A stretch of 64,000 nucleotides of DNA from CAWCTB01 sp963798275 (GTDB taxonomy: Bacteria; Acidobacteriota; Terriglobia; Terriglobales; Acidobacteriaceae): assembly GCA_963798275.1 (NCBI GenBank), contig CAWCTB010000021.1:62001-126000 (forward strand), given 5' to 3'. The notes below the pieces were generated by a model. It searched no databases. It saw only the letters and a list, made by a program, of their open reading frames with translations, and was not told where the DNA came from. Made by a program: the position numbers and the translations under genes. Numbering within the stretch: position 1 is the first letter of the stretch; each line of letters starts with the position of its first letter. Of this stretch, positions 9,288-19,380 are shown piece after piece.

Positions 9288-12200
9288 ATGGATTCCACCG
9301 AAAACCTTATCTTGCGCTGTGTCGACCACTCGCTCCCCTTCCGCATCCTGTTCGAGGAGCATCGCGCCCGCCGTTCTCCAGATCTTTTCAAAGCGACCGT
9401 CGCGTATCTTCCCCAGGCCGCGAGCGCGACCGACCCCGACCAGGCATGGGCGCTGCTTTCGGCGGCAACCGATCGCGCCCATCAGGCCTACAACGAACTC
9501 AAAGACCTCAAGGAAGAATTGTCCCGTATGGACCCAAGCCGGGGTAGGACCCCGCTGCAAGCAAAGCAGGACGAGATCCTGGCGAAGGAAAAAGAGTGTA
9601 AGCGGCTGGATGCGCCACTGCGTCAGATTCTGCATGCCATGGACTGCAGTGCCGTGTGTCTCTCCGGCGGAGGCATCCGTAGCGCCAGCTTCTCTCTGGG
9701 CGTTCTGCAGGGACTGGCGCGCTTCAGCATGGGCAAGCTCGCGGGAGTGCAGAGCGCACCCCCGGCCGGCAAGAGCGATCCTCAGCCAGTAGCCGATCGC
9801 AAGTCGCTCATGCACAGCCTCGACTACCTGTCGACAGTGTCCGGTGGCGGATACATAGGAAGCTGGCTGATGGGGTGGGCTACGCGTGTCGGCTATGCCA
9901 ATGTGGTGCAACAGCTTTCCTCTCCCGCGCCGACGTCCGGCGATCCCGAGCCGCAGCCGATACGCCATCTGCGGGAGTACACCAGCTACCTGGCGCCCCA
10001 TTACGGCCTAACCGTCGATAGCCTTACCCTGGTGTCGATCGTGCTGCGCAACATCTTCCTGAACTGGCTGATCCTGGTTCCGGCAATGGTTGCGCTGTTT
10101 TGCCTGCCCTACATGCTGGCGGAATTCTCCTACTGGCTGCCACAGTCGTTACGGGGACACGAGATCCTCTACTTCGTTCTTACCATGGGGCTGGCCTGCG
10201 TCGGCATCGGCATCGCCGCGGTGGTGGCTGCCTATAACATGGCGTTCCCGACCATGGCTCGCGAGGCTGCCAGTGAGGACCCTTTGGCACAGGCCAAGGC
10301 TGGGCAGAAAGTCAAGAAGCCAGCCGAGCCTTGGAGCGTCAAGCTGTTTGTCGTGCCGCTGCTGATCGCCGCCTGGCTGGTGGGCGAGATGTGGCTGCTG
10401 AATCAGGCGCTGGCCACTCCCGCGGGAGGCCCCGCAGGATCGAGGTTTTACGTTTTCGGCTGGCTCTGGTTGCTCTCCACCCTGCCTCCGCTGGCCATCT
10501 CCATTTATCGCGCCCGGCGCGCCTTCCGCGGCGGCTCGCTGTTTACCCGGCTTGATTGGAAGCCGACCCAGCCAGCATGGAAGAAGACTGACTGGTTGCG
10601 CTTGTTGAGCTCGTTCGTGGCGCCCTTCATTTCCGGAGTGATTGCCGCCGTCCTGCTCTTCGGTGCTGGAGAAATTTTCTCCCACATGCTGCTGGAAACC
10701 GATGTTCCGCCGGACACCATTCGTTACCTATCGGTCCTGGCGATTGTCCCGACCGTACTGATTGTGCTCATGATTGCATCGGCTTTGCTGTCCGGCTTCC
10801 TGAGCAACATTGAGCGCGAAGAAGAACGCGAATGGTGGTCGCGCGCCGGCGGCGTCCTTATCGCTTTTACCTTTGGATGGGTGGGCCTTTGCGCCATCGC
10901 CTACTTCGGGGCCGCGGTGCTCGATGGCACCCTGGCGGCGGCGCTGTCCGCCATTGGTTTCTCGGCCGGCTATCTGGGCAGTGCGAGCGGGCTGAGTGTC
11001 GCCACCTCCTCAGGTTTGAAAAAGCTGAAGAAGGAACAGCTCACCCAGGCGCAGCAATTCCTCTCCAAGCATAATTGGATCGCTCCTGCAGCCTGTCTTA
11101 TCGCTCTCTTCTGCCTGTCGATCCTTCTGGCCGGCCTTACCCACTGGCTGCTGGTGACGGCCGATGCCTACGCTATACCGCAACGTACGCTGGTGGTATT
11201 CGGCGGCGCGGCGGCGCTGGCTTTGGTGGCGAACCGCTTCATCATGGTCAACACCTTTTCGCTGCATGGCATGTATCGCATGCGGCTCACGCGGGCTTAT
11301 CTTGGCGCTTCTAACCTGGCGCGGCATCCCAATCCCTTCACCAACTTCGATCCCCAGGACAACCTGCGCGAAGCCGACCTGCCGCACGATGGGACGGCCC
11401 CGCTTCACGTGGTGAACACCGCTCTCAACCTGGTGGCCACCCGCAACCTGGCATGGCAACAGCGCAAGGCCGAGCCGTTCTCTTTCAGCCCGCTGCATTG
11501 CGGGTGCTGGCGCATCGGCTACGTTCCAACTTCGCAATACGGAGGCGTTCACGGGGTCCGCCTAGGCACGGCGATGGCCATCAGCGGCGCTGCGTTCAAC
11601 CCTAATATGGGCTACAACTCCTCCGCCCTGGTATCGCTGCTGATGACGTTTTTCAATGCGCGGCTGGGGTGGTGGCTGCCCAACCCGGTGTGGCCATTGC
11701 TGGACATGGAACGGATGAAGGCAGAAAAAGGGCCGGTCACGCGGGTGAAAGACCGGCTGGCCAAAACCAAGGAGAACGAGAGTGACGCGGTTTACAAAGC
11801 TCAGCATGATGCGGCGGCGCGCTTCCTGCGTCGCAGCGGCCCCACCTGGGCACTGATACCGCTGCTCAATGAGGCGCTGGGGCGCACCAACGACACCTCC
11901 CGGTTCATCGAACTCTCCGATGGCGGGCACTTCGAAAACCTCGGCTTGTACGAAATGGTGTTGCGCCGCTGTCATTCGATCATCCTGGTCGACGCCGATG
12001 CCGACAGTGATTACGAATTTGAGGATCTCGGTAATGCCATCCGCAAAATTTATATCGACCTGGGCATTCCCATTACGTTCCCCGGTTTTGCCGCGGGAAT
12101 GCCGATGAAAAGGGACATCAAGCCGGAAAATCTGTACTGCGCTCGGGGAGTGATCGATTATGCCTGCGTCGATCTTGGCGCGCCGCAAGGCGAACTGATC

Positions 12201-12464
12201 TACATCAAGCCGGCACTGCGGGGCAACGAACCGGAAGACATCCGCTCCTATGCCGCCACGCACAAACCCTTCCCTCACGAGAGCACGGTCAACCAGTTCT
12301 TTAACGAATCGCAGTTTGAAAGCTATCGCCACTTGGGATCCTGGGCTGTAGAGACGATCGCGGCTGCACATGCCGATCCCACCGATACGGGCATGAAAGC
12401 GTTCCTGGATCTCGCCCGCAACTATTCCCACATGCCCCCCAAGTTCCATGCCAACCTAACCTGA
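9288..12464 (+). CDS. Large multi-pass membrane protein with split patatin-like phospholipase domain
   Basis: A 1058-residue protein. The N-terminal 120 residues are soluble with coiled-coil character. The patatin/cPLA2-like oxyanion motif SGGGIRSASFSLG is at about 126-138 and the nucleophile serine is in TVSGGGYIGSW at about 185. The catalytic Asp of the Ser-Asp dyad is in LSDGGHFENLGLYE near residue 878. Between the two halves lie roughly ten hydrophobic segments (about residues 250-650), so a membrane module is inserted into the lipase fold. It probably cleaves acyl chains from membrane lipids. Start ATG 9288 is set by AGGGG eight bases upstream; an in-frame GTG at 9279 is the alternative. 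Confidence 0.88.
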   Translation: MDSTENLILRCVDHSLPFRILFEEHRARRSPDLFKATVAYLPQAASATDPDQAWALLSAATDRAHQAYNELKDLKEELSRMDPSRGRTPLQAKQDEILAKEKECKRLDAPLRQILHAMDCSAVCLSGGGIRSASFSLGVLQGLARFSMGKLAGVQSAPPAGKSDPQPVADRKSLMHSLDYLSTVSGGGYIGSWLMGWATRVGYANVVQQLSSPAPTSGDPEPQPIRHLREYTSYLAPHYGLTVDSLTLVSIVLRNIFLNWLILVPAMVALFCLPYMLAEFSYWLPQSLRGHEILYFVLTMGLACVGIGIAAVVAAYNMAFPTMAREAASEDPLAQAKAGQKVKKPAEPWSVKLFVVPLLIAAWLVGEMWLLNQALATPAGGPAGSRFYVFGWLWLLSTLPPLAISIYRARRAFRGGSLFTRLDWKPTQPAWKKTDWLRLLSSFVAPFISGVIAAVLLFGAGEIFSHMLLETDVPPDTIRYLSVLAIVPTVLIVLMIASALLSGFLSNIEREEEREWWSRAGGVLIAFTFGWVGLCAIAYFGAAVLDGTLAAALSAIGFSAGYLGSASGLSVATSSGLKKLKKEQLTQAQQFLSKHNWIAPAACLIALFCLSILLAGLTHWLLVTADAYAIPQRTLVVFGGAAALALVANRFIMVNTFSLHGMYRMRLTRAYLGASNLARHPNPFTNFDPQDNLREADLPHDGTAPLHVVNTALNLVATRNLAWQQRKAEPFSFSPLHCGCWRIGYVPTSQYGGVHGVRLGTAMAISGAAFNPNMGYNSSALVSLLMTFFNARLGWWLPNPVWPLLDMERMKAEKGPVTRVKDRLAKTKENESDAVYKAQHDAAARFLRRSGPTWALIPLLNEALGRTNDTSRFIELSDGGHFENLGLYEMVLRRCHSIILVDADADSDYEFEDLGNAIRKIYIDLGIPITFPGFAAGMPMKRDIKPENLYCARGVIDYACVDLGAPQGELIYIKPALRGNEPEDIRSYAATHKPFPHESTVNQFFNESQFESYRHLGSWAVETIAAAHADPTDTGMKAFLDLARNYSHMPPKFHANLT

Positions 12465-12688
12465 AGCGCGAGGTGTCCTGGCCCAAACCTTCGGCTTGAG
12501 CACCGCCCAATTCACACCTCCTATACAGCTGTGCCCACGTGCCTCCCCTCTCGCAACATCGTGCTCGAGGCAGGGTTGCTGCATATAGCACTTTTGTCGG
12601 GAACAGACTAGGATTTACTTGTAATCAGCCGTTGTCCCGCCCCGCCAAGCCGATGCCGCGCGGGCCGGGTCAATCTTGAGGCCATACC

Positions 12689-14515
12689 ATGCGCGGTCTT
12701 GCTCCCAGCCCAGCTCTGGGTGCTCGCACAACAGCACAGCCCGGCATTCTTGCCGCCCGGCTGTGCCTGCTCGCCGCGATGGTTTGGCTCCCTGCGTCGG
12801 CCTTGGCGCAGGCGCAATCGGGTCCGCCCTCAGCCCCCCAGGCGACCGCAGGTGGCGCGTCTCAAAGCTCGGCCTCGACTCCGCCCGCGGGGGCGCCGTC
12901 GACTGCCGTCGAAGCCAAAAATGTAGCTGAGATAACCACCCACCAGGAAAGCGATACCACCTTCAAGGTGAACGTGAACCTGGTGGTGGTGCATGTGGTG
13001 GTGAGGGACGGACAGGGACATGCCATCGGGACCCTGAAGAAGGAGGATTTCCAGCTCTTCGACAATGGTAAGCCGCAAACCATCGCGCGCTTCGCGGTGG
13101 AGAAGACGGAGAACCCTCGGCTCCCTAACTCAGGTGACGCAGTACATTCGTCGCTGAAGCCAGAGGCGCCGGAGCGTTATGTCGCCTATGTGTTTGACGA
13201 CCTGCATTTGCCCTTCAGCGACGTAGCTTCCGTAAGGAGCGCTGCCATCGCGAATCTCAGTTCGCTGCAACCAGAAGACCGCGCCGCCGTATACACCACC
13301 TCGGGCACGGTCATGCTGGACTTTACCGACGACCGGGCGAAGTTGCGCGACGCCCTGCTGCGGATCAATCCCAGTCCGGTCGGAAACGCGGCGGCATCCG
13401 ACTGCCCGTACATCACCCCGTATGAAGCGGACCTGATCGTCAACAAGCACGATCCGAGGGCGTTACAAGTGGCTGTGTCGGACTACATGAACTGTTTGAA
13501 TATGATCATAGATGCCAACAGTGCTGAGCACGTGGTTGTGTCGACCGCGCAAAGAGTGGCGAGTACCAGCAGTGACCAAAGCCGCATTGCCCTTGGTACC
13601 CTGCGCGACGTGGTCAACCGGATCGCGGCGATGCCCGGTTTACGAACCATCGTGCTGGTGTCCCCCGGTTTCCTGTTGATCGACACCACGCCCTGGGAAA
13701 CAGATCTCATCGACCGCGCCCTGCGCTCCAACGTCGTCATCAGCACCCTCGACGCTCGCGGCCTCTACACCGGCGATGACATCACCCGCAGGAACCAGAG
13801 CTCCCAGACCGTTGCCATCATGCACGAGTACGCTTCCCAAAGCGCCACCGATGAGGCCAACGTTCTCAGCGAACTCGCCTACGGCACCGGGGGTACGTTT
13901 ATCCATAACACCAACGACATGGAGGAAGGGCTTAAGCGTACCGCCGCCCTGCCCGAGTACTATTACGTCCTCGGTTTCGCGCCCCAGAACCTCAAGAACG
14001 ACGGCAAATATCACACACTGAAAGTTACCCTGGCCAACAAGTCGCCCTACACCTTGCAGGCGCGCAAGGGCTATTACGCTCCCACCCATTTGCAGAATGC
14101 CGCCGAGCAGGCCAAAAGCGATATCAACGACGCTGTCTTCTCGCAGGAAGAGCGCAAAGACATGCCTGTCGAAGTGCACACCAAGTACTTCAAGACCTCC
14201 GACGCGGCTGCCAAGCTGGCGGTGCTGGTAAAAGTGGACGTGCGTCATCTGCACTATCAGAAAGTCGACGGCCGTTACCGCAACGATCTGGTGGTTGTTT
14301 CGGCCCTGTTCGACCACAACGGCAACTTCCTGCAGGGCGACCAGAAGACGCTGGAGATGCGCTTGACCGACGAAACGCTGGAAACGAAGCTGGACTCGGG
14401 TGTGACCCTGCGGGCCAACTTCGATGTAAAGCCCGGCAGCTACCTGGTGCGCTGCGTGGTGCGCGATAATGACGGTCAGTTGTCGGCGGCCAACGATGCG
14501 GTGGAGATTCCTTAG
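12689..14515 (+). CDS. vWFA-related secreted protein (acidobacterial type), copy 1
   Basis: A 608-residue exported protein with a signal sequence ending near ALAQAQ, a low-complexity Ala/Pro/Ser stretch, then the acidobacterial vWFA-related domain. It opens with VNLVVVHVVVRDGQGHAIG followed by KEDFQLFDNGKPQ, the marker of this family, and the von Willebrand-like fold begins at YVAYVFDDLHLPFSD. The usual DxSxS metal site is replaced by DDLHL. The C-terminal half contains YYVLGFAPQN and KVTLANKSPYTLQARKGYY. Function is unknown; the family is secreted and expanded in Acidobacteriota. TGAGG eight bases upstream supports the start. A paralogue follows in tandem 93 bases after the stop. Confidence 0.85.
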   Translation: MRGLAPSPALGARTTAQPGILAARLCLLAAMVWLPASALAQAQSGPPSAPQATAGGASQSSASTPPAGAPSTAVEAKNVAEITTHQESDTTFKVNVNLVVVHVVVRDGQGHAIGTLKKEDFQLFDNGKPQTIARFAVEKTENPRLPNSGDAVHSSLKPEAPERYVAYVFDDLHLPFSDVASVRSAAIANLSSLQPEDRAAVYTTSGTVMLDFTDDRAKLRDALLRINPSPVGNAAASDCPYITPYEADLIVNKHDPRALQVAVSDYMNCLNMIIDANSAEHVVVSTAQRVASTSSDQSRIALGTLRDVVNRIAAMPGLRTIVLVSPGFLLIDTTPWETDLIDRALRSNVVISTLDARGLYTGDDITRRNQSSQTVAIMHEYASQSATDEANVLSELAYGTGGTFIHNTNDMEEGLKRTAALPEYYYVLGFAPQNLKNDGKYHTLKVTLANKSPYTLQARKGYYAPTHLQNAAEQAKSDINDAVFSQEERKDMPVEVHTKYFKTSDAAAKLAVLVKVDVRHLHYQKVDGRYRNDLVVVSALFDHNGNFLQGDQKTLEMRLTDETLETKLDSGVTLRANFDVKPGSYLVRCVVRDNDGQLSAANDAVEIP

Positions 14516-14608
14516 AGAGAGCTGGTCTCATGAACGGTTTTGAAAGGGCGTGGCTCCTTGCCGTAGCCAGCGCCGAAAACATTGCGCAAGTTGTATGAGG
14601 TATGCAGT

Positions 14609-16873
14609 ATGAAGACTCCGCGGTTCGTGCTTCTCGCAATTCTTCTGGCGATCGCATCCGGCCGGCCAGGCCTGCCTGCAGCTCAGGCCCAGCAAGCCCC
14701 CAGCCCCCAGGCCGCGCCGGCTTCATCCCAGCCGGAGCAGCCCCCGGCCGCGGTCATCAAGGCGGAAACCCGGTTGGTTATCGTCGATACCATCGTTACC
14801 GATAAGCACGGCAAGTACATCCGCGATCTTACGCAAAAAGACTTCAAGGTGTGGGAGGACGACAAGGAACAGACCATCAAGAGCTTTTCCTACGAGGCCG
14901 ACCCCAACTCTCCCACCAACGGCCAGAAGCACTACATGGTGCTGTTCTTCGACAGCTCGACCATGGAGTTCTCCGACGAAGCCCAGGCCCGCCAGGCGGC
15001 GGCCAGCTTCATTGACGCCAATGCCGGTCCCGACCGCTATATGGCGATCATCAACTATGGCGGCTCGGTGCACGTGGCCCAAAACTTTACCTCTGACGCC
15101 GCCCGCCTGAAGCAGGTCGCCACGGGCATCAAGATCTCCAGCATCTCCAATCCCGGCGCGGCCGTGCCGGTTGATGTTGCCTCTCTGGGCGCGCCTCCGG
15201 TGCTGTACGGCGCCGAAGCCGATTACGGCGCACGCTCCATGCTGCTCGCCCTGCGCAGCGTGGCCAAGAGTCTTCCCGACGTGCCCGGCCGCAAGAGCCT
15301 GGTGCTGCTCACCGCCGGCTTTCCCTGGACCTCGGAAGCGCAATCGGAGCTGACCGCTGTGATCAACGCCTGCAACAAGGCGAACATTGCTGTCTATCCC
15401 GTCGACGTGCGCGGCTTGTTCTCGCCGGTGCGGCCCGCGGGTAGCGCCGCCCTGCGCCCACCCGCAGTCGCTCCGTCCGATGGACTCCTCGAAGCCAACA
15501 TTAACTTCATGCCAGCCCAGGCGCCGAACCAACCCCGCCTGGTGTACGTGGCGATGCCCGAGGGAGAAGGCCAGCATGGCGGCACCGGTGGCGGCGGCGG
15601 CCACGGCGGCAGCACCGGTGCCACCGGCAGCCGCGGCGGCACGGCAGGCACCGGCGGAACCGCCGTCCGTACGGTTCCCCCACCCAGCTCGATTCCAAGC
15701 CCGTACAATCAGCCGCGCCAGATCGTGCCCACCTTTCCGCCCAGCGCTACCACCAACCAGCAGATCCTCTATGAACTGGCCGAAGGCACCGGCGGCTTCG
15801 TGATCGTCAACACCAACGACCTCGCCGGCGGTTTAGGAAAGATCGCCAACGAACAGGTCGAGTACTACAGCCTCGGTTACACCCCCGACGTTTCCGCCGA
15901 AGGCTCCTGCCACACCTTGAAGGTGAAGGTCGACCGCGGCGGGACCGTCGTGCGCGCCCGCAGCGGCTACTGCAACGTCAAGCCGGTGGACATGCTCGCA
16001 GGCAAGCCCGTCGCCAAACAACTCGAGAGCCGCGCCGCCGGGACGCAATCGGGCAACGTGCCGGCCTCCATCCTGGCGCCTTACTTCTTCACCTCCGCCA
16101 ACATCGCCCGCGTGAACCTGGCGATGGAAATGCCTTCCAGCGCCATCAAGTTCGACAAGGACAAGGGTAAGCAGCACGCTGTCATCAATGTGCTTGGTAT
16201 CGCGACTAAGCCCGACGGCAGCGAAAGCGGGCGCTTCAGTGACGCGGTCGATCTGAGCTTTGAAACCAAGGACCAGATGAAGGAGTTCCTCAGCAAGCCA
16301 TTCCACTATGAGAACCAGTTCGAGCTGGCCCCGGGACAATACCAACTGAAGGTCGTTTTCAGTTCCGGCGGCGAGAGTTTCGGCAAGGTCGAAACTCCGC
16401 TCGTGATCGACCCTTACGACGGCAAGCACTTCAGCCTGAGCGCCGTCGCCCTCAGCAAGGAAATGCGCCGCTACGGTGAGGGCGACACCACGCTCGACGC
16501 CGAGCTCTTGCAGGATCACAAGCCGCTGGTGACCCAGGGGCTGGAGGTCATTCCTGCAGCCTCGAACCACTTCAAGAAGAACGACACGACTGCCATCTAC
16601 GTCGAGGCCTACGATCCCCTGCTGACCGGGCCGAATCCACCCAAGATCGGGCTGCAGCTCAAGATCATCGACCGCAAAACGGGCGAGGACAAAATCAACG
16701 CCGGGGTCGCCGACACCTCCAGCGCGGTCAAGGCGGGAAACCCGGTTGTCCCGTTGGGACTGAAACTTCCCACCGACAAGCTGGCTCCCGGCTCGTACCG
16801 CGTCGAACTGGTGGCCATCGATTCGGCCGGCAACCGTACCAAGGTCAGCTCCGCCGACTTCGAATTGGAATAG
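14609..16873 (+). CDS. vWFA-related secreted protein (acidobacterial type), copy 2
   Basis: A 754-residue paralogue of the preceding gene. Start 14609 is preferred over the upstream in-frame TTG because GAGG lies eight bases before it and the signal peptide (MKTPRFVLLAILLAIASG) then begins at residue 1. The marker block is RLVIVDTIVTDKHGKYIRD then TQKDFKVWEDDKEQ; the metal-site region reads MVLFFDSSTMEFSDE. A glycine/threonine-rich insertion of about 30 residues (nucleotides about 15580-15670) sits inside the vWFA fold, before the YYSLGYTPD segment. The C-terminus carries extra beta-rich repeats, making it longer than copy 1. The tandem arrangement suggests duplication. Confidence 0.85.
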   Translation: MKTPRFVLLAILLAIASGRPGLPAAQAQQAPSPQAAPASSQPEQPPAAVIKAETRLVIVDTIVTDKHGKYIRDLTQKDFKVWEDDKEQTIKSFSYEADPNSPTNGQKHYMVLFFDSSTMEFSDEAQARQAAASFIDANAGPDRYMAIINYGGSVHVAQNFTSDAARLKQVATGIKISSISNPGAAVPVDVASLGAPPVLYGAEADYGARSMLLALRSVAKSLPDVPGRKSLVLLTAGFPWTSEAQSELTAVINACNKANIAVYPVDVRGLFSPVRPAGSAALRPPAVAPSDGLLEANINFMPAQAPNQPRLVYVAMPEGEGQHGGTGGGGGHGGSTGATGSRGGTAGTGGTAVRTVPPPSSIPSPYNQPRQIVPTFPPSATTNQQILYELAEGTGGFVIVNTNDLAGGLGKIANEQVEYYSLGYTPDVSAEGSCHTLKVKVDRGGTVVRARSGYCNVKPVDMLAGKPVAKQLESRAAGTQSGNVPASILAPYFFTSANIARVNLAMEMPSSAIKFDKDKGKQHAVINVLGIATKPDGSESGRFSDAVDLSFETKDQMKEFLSKPFHYENQFELAPGQYQLKVVFSSGGESFGKVETPLVIDPYDGKHFSLSAVALSKEMRRYGEGDTTLDAELLQDHKPLVTQGLEVIPAASNHFKKNDTTAIYVEAYDPLLTGPNPPKIGLQLKIIDRKTGEDKINAGVADTSSAVKAGNPVVPLGLKLPTDKLAPGSYRVELVAIDSAGNRTKVSSADFELE

Positions 16874-17043
16874 TCTCGATGCTGCTTACCATCGGGTTGC
16901 GTGCCTCATGCAGGCGCAGCTTGAGTGGGGCTTTTCCACTTGCATTGACAAGAGGCATCCCAGTTGCGCCGGAGCGGCGCAGAAGGCCCTGGATCAATTG
17001 CAAGCTGTTATCTTGATCGATTGACGACGGAGGTTGAATCCCG

Positions 17044-18114
17044 ATGGGTGGATGCAAAAGGCAGTTGGTTTCCGCACTGATCTTGCTGGCGCTGGCAGTG
17101 GCACAGGCTTTCGCGCAGCAGCCTTCCGCCGATGCGCAGTTCACGGATAGCAGCAGAATCGCTCCGGACGGCACCGCTTACGTGACGCGCATAGTGCCGG
17201 TACCCACCACCATCAGTCCCGAGGCGCAGAAGGTTTTGGCGCGCGTGGTATCCGACGCGGCGGTGCCCGAGACGCTCGAGCAGCGGCGGACCCATACCGA
17301 CAAATGGCAGGCGGGGGCCGGCGAGGCTTCGAAGAAGCTGTACCCGGTCAACGTGACCGCTGACACCATCGCTGGTGTCCCGGTGCGGGTAGTCACCCCG
17401 CTCAGCATCGCTCCCGAAAAGCGCGACCGGGTGCTGATCAATCTGCACGGCGGCGGCTTCAATTCCGATTCTGGCTCGCTGACCGAGTCCATCCCCATTG
17501 CCAACCTGACCGGAACCAAGGTCGTCGCTGTGCTCTACCGCCTCGCGCCCGAGCACCCATTTCCGGCGGCACTCGACGACGCTGTCGCCGTGTACAAAGA
17601 GCTGCTCAAGACCTACCAGCCGAGCCACATCGGCATCTACGGCACCTCCGCGGGCGCGATTCTCACCGCCGAGGTAACCGCGAAGCTGAAGCAACTTAAG
17701 CTGCCGCTGCCGGCGGCGACCGGCATCTTCTCCGGCATGGGCGATTTCAGCCAGCCCGGAGACTCGCTCGCCATCTATGCCTTGAACGGCTTCTCCGGCC
17801 ACCTCGACCCGCCCCAGCCGGGGGACCACGATTCTGAATACACCGGCTCGACCGATCCCAGGGACCCGGTGCTGTCTCCCTTGTATGCCGATCTCACCGG
17901 CTTTCCCCCGACGCTGTTCATCACCAGCGGGCGCGACCTGCTGTTGAGCGGCACCACCATCCTGCACCGCGCTTATCTGCGGGCCGGAGTTGATGCCGAG
18001 TTGGTGGTGTTCGAGGCCCTGCCGCACGCCTTCTGGAACGATCCCGCGCTGCCCGAATCGAAAGAGGCCGACCATATCATGGCCAGCTTCTTCGACCGGA
18101 ACCTGGGAAAGTAG
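17044..18114 (+). CDS. Secreted alpha/beta hydrolase, HSL/acetyl-esterase family
   Basis: A 356-residue exported esterase. A signal peptide occupies residues 1-25 (ending FAQQ). The oxyanion motif HGGG is at 135-138, the nucleophile elbow GTSAG at 201-205 with Ser203, the Asp is in the SGRDLLLSG region and the His in ALPHAFW, completing the hormone-sensitive-lipase-type triad. AVLYRLAPEHPFPAALDD is the standard family block. It probably cleaves short-chain esters or acylated polysaccharides. GGAGG ten bases upstream supports ATG 17044. The gene stands alone between the vWFA pair and trxB. Confidence 0.9.
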   Translation: MGGCKRQLVSALILLALAVAQAFAQQPSADAQFTDSSRIAPDGTAYVTRIVPVPTTISPEAQKVLARVVSDAAVPETLEQRRTHTDKWQAGAGEASKKLYPVNVTADTIAGVPVRVVTPLSIAPEKRDRVLINLHGGGFNSDSGSLTESIPIANLTGTKVVAVLYRLAPEHPFPAALDDAVAVYKELLKTYQPSHIGIYGTSAGAILTAEVTAKLKQLKLPLPAATGIFSGMGDFSQPGDSLAIYALNGFSGHLDPPQPGDHDSEYTGSTDPRDPVLSPLYADLTGFPPTLFITSGRDLLLSGTTILHRAYLRAGVDAELVVFEALPHAFWNDPALPESKEADHIMASFFDRNLGK

Positions 18115-18329
18115 GGTTGGTATGGGCTTCCGCCCACAAGGAATCTGCTTTCCTGCATTTTTCATCACTCCCTTGAGCGACGGGCGTTTAGGCCGGGTTT
18201 CTGAATCGCGGCCACCTTGTTAGAATCCACTGTGCACCGCCTTTGACAAACTCTTGCGCTGCAGGGCTTTCCAGCGCCAATCTGCGGCGTTGCAACTTCC
18301 GGTGCGCGGAAGAATCTACATCCAGTCCT

Positions 18330-19286
18330 ATGCCAGATAATATTCGCGACGTCATCATCATCGGCTCCGGGTGTTCGGGGCTGACCGCCGCCATCTACGC
18401 CGCTCGCGCCAACCTGCGCCCCCTGGTCATCGACGGCCACGAGCCCGGAGGCCAGCTCGCCATCACCACACTGGTCGAGAACTTCCCCGGCTTCCCCGAA
18501 GGCATTCAGGGTCCCGAACTCATCGACAACATGCGCAAGCAGGCCATGCGCTTCGGGGCTGAGTTCCTGCCGGGGCACGTGAGCAAGGTCGACCTCAGCC
18601 GGAAGAAGTCGGACATCGGCAGGGAACCGATCTCGGTTGACCTGGGCAGAGACACCCTGCTCGCGCGCACCCTGATCATCGCCAGCGGCGCTTCGGCCCG
18701 CTGGCTCGGCTTGCCCAGCGAGCAGGCGCTGATCGGCCACGGCGTCTCCTCCTGCGCTACCTGCGACGGCTTCTTCTTCTCAGGGAAAGAAATCGCCGTG
18801 ATCGGCGGCGGCGACTCGGCCATGGAAGAAGCTCTGTTCCTCACCCGCTTCGCCTCCAAGGTCACACTGATTCATCGCCGCAACGAGTTCCGCGCCTCCA
18901 AGATCATGCTCGACCGCGCCCGGCAGCACGACAAAATCGAGTTCCTCACCGACACCGTTGTCGACGACGTTCTCGACGTCGAGAAGAAAGAAGTGACCGG
19001 ACTGCGCCTGCGCAATCTGAAGACAGGCGAGCAGTGGGACTTTCCCACCAGCGCCATGTTCCTCGGCATCGGCCATACTCCGAATGCCGATTTCGTTGGC
19101 AATCAACTGAAGCGTGACGGCGAAGGCTACATCATCCCCGAAGGCTATGTCTGCACCAGCCTCCCCGGCGTCTTCGTCTCGGGCGATGTTGCCGACCGCC
19201 ACTACCGGCAGGCCGTCACCGCGGCCGGAACCGGCTGCATGGCTGCCCTCGAGGCCGAAAAGTACCTGGAAGAGATCGGCAAATAA
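18330..19286 (+). CDS. trxB: Thioredoxin reductase
   Basis: NADPH-dependent FAD enzyme that reduces thioredoxin in the cytoplasm. The 318-residue protein has the FAD-binding GSGCSGLTAA at 12-20, the redox-active CATC at 142-145, the NADPH-binding GGGDSAMEEA, and the C-terminal FAD contact GVFVSGDVAD. Length is normal. The start at 18330 gives the family-typical N-terminus; the frame is open for 87 more bases upstream, but that part is not conserved in kind. The purine nucleoside phosphorylase gene follows about 95 bases later on the same strand. Confidence 0.94.
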   Translation: MPDNIRDVIIIGSGCSGLTAAIYAARANLRPLVIDGHEPGGQLAITTLVENFPGFPEGIQGPELIDNMRKQAMRFGAEFLPGHVSKVDLSRKKSDIGREPISVDLGRDTLLARTLIIASGASARWLGLPSEQALIGHGVSSCATCDGFFFSGKEIAVIGGGDSAMEEALFLTRFASKVTLIHRRNEFRASKIMLDRARQHDKIEFLTDTVVDDVLDVEKKEVTGLRLRNLKTGEQWDFPTSAMFLGIGHTPNADFVGNQLKRDGEGYIIPEGYVCTSLPGVFVSGDVADRHYRQAVTAAGTGCMAALEAEKYLEEIGK

Positions 19287-19380
19287 AACCTCTCTGGATG
19301 GGTGTCTCTGTCGACGAAAACGTGTCCGATTGGCGGCACTACGATACCATCTCCGCGGAGGGGCGCTGCGTATCGCGCCG

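Noticed and set aside
15580..15670. GGC/ACC-rich tract as a possible repeat element
   Set aside because: It stays in frame as a Gly/Thr-rich insertion in vWFA copy 2 and has no flanking duplications.
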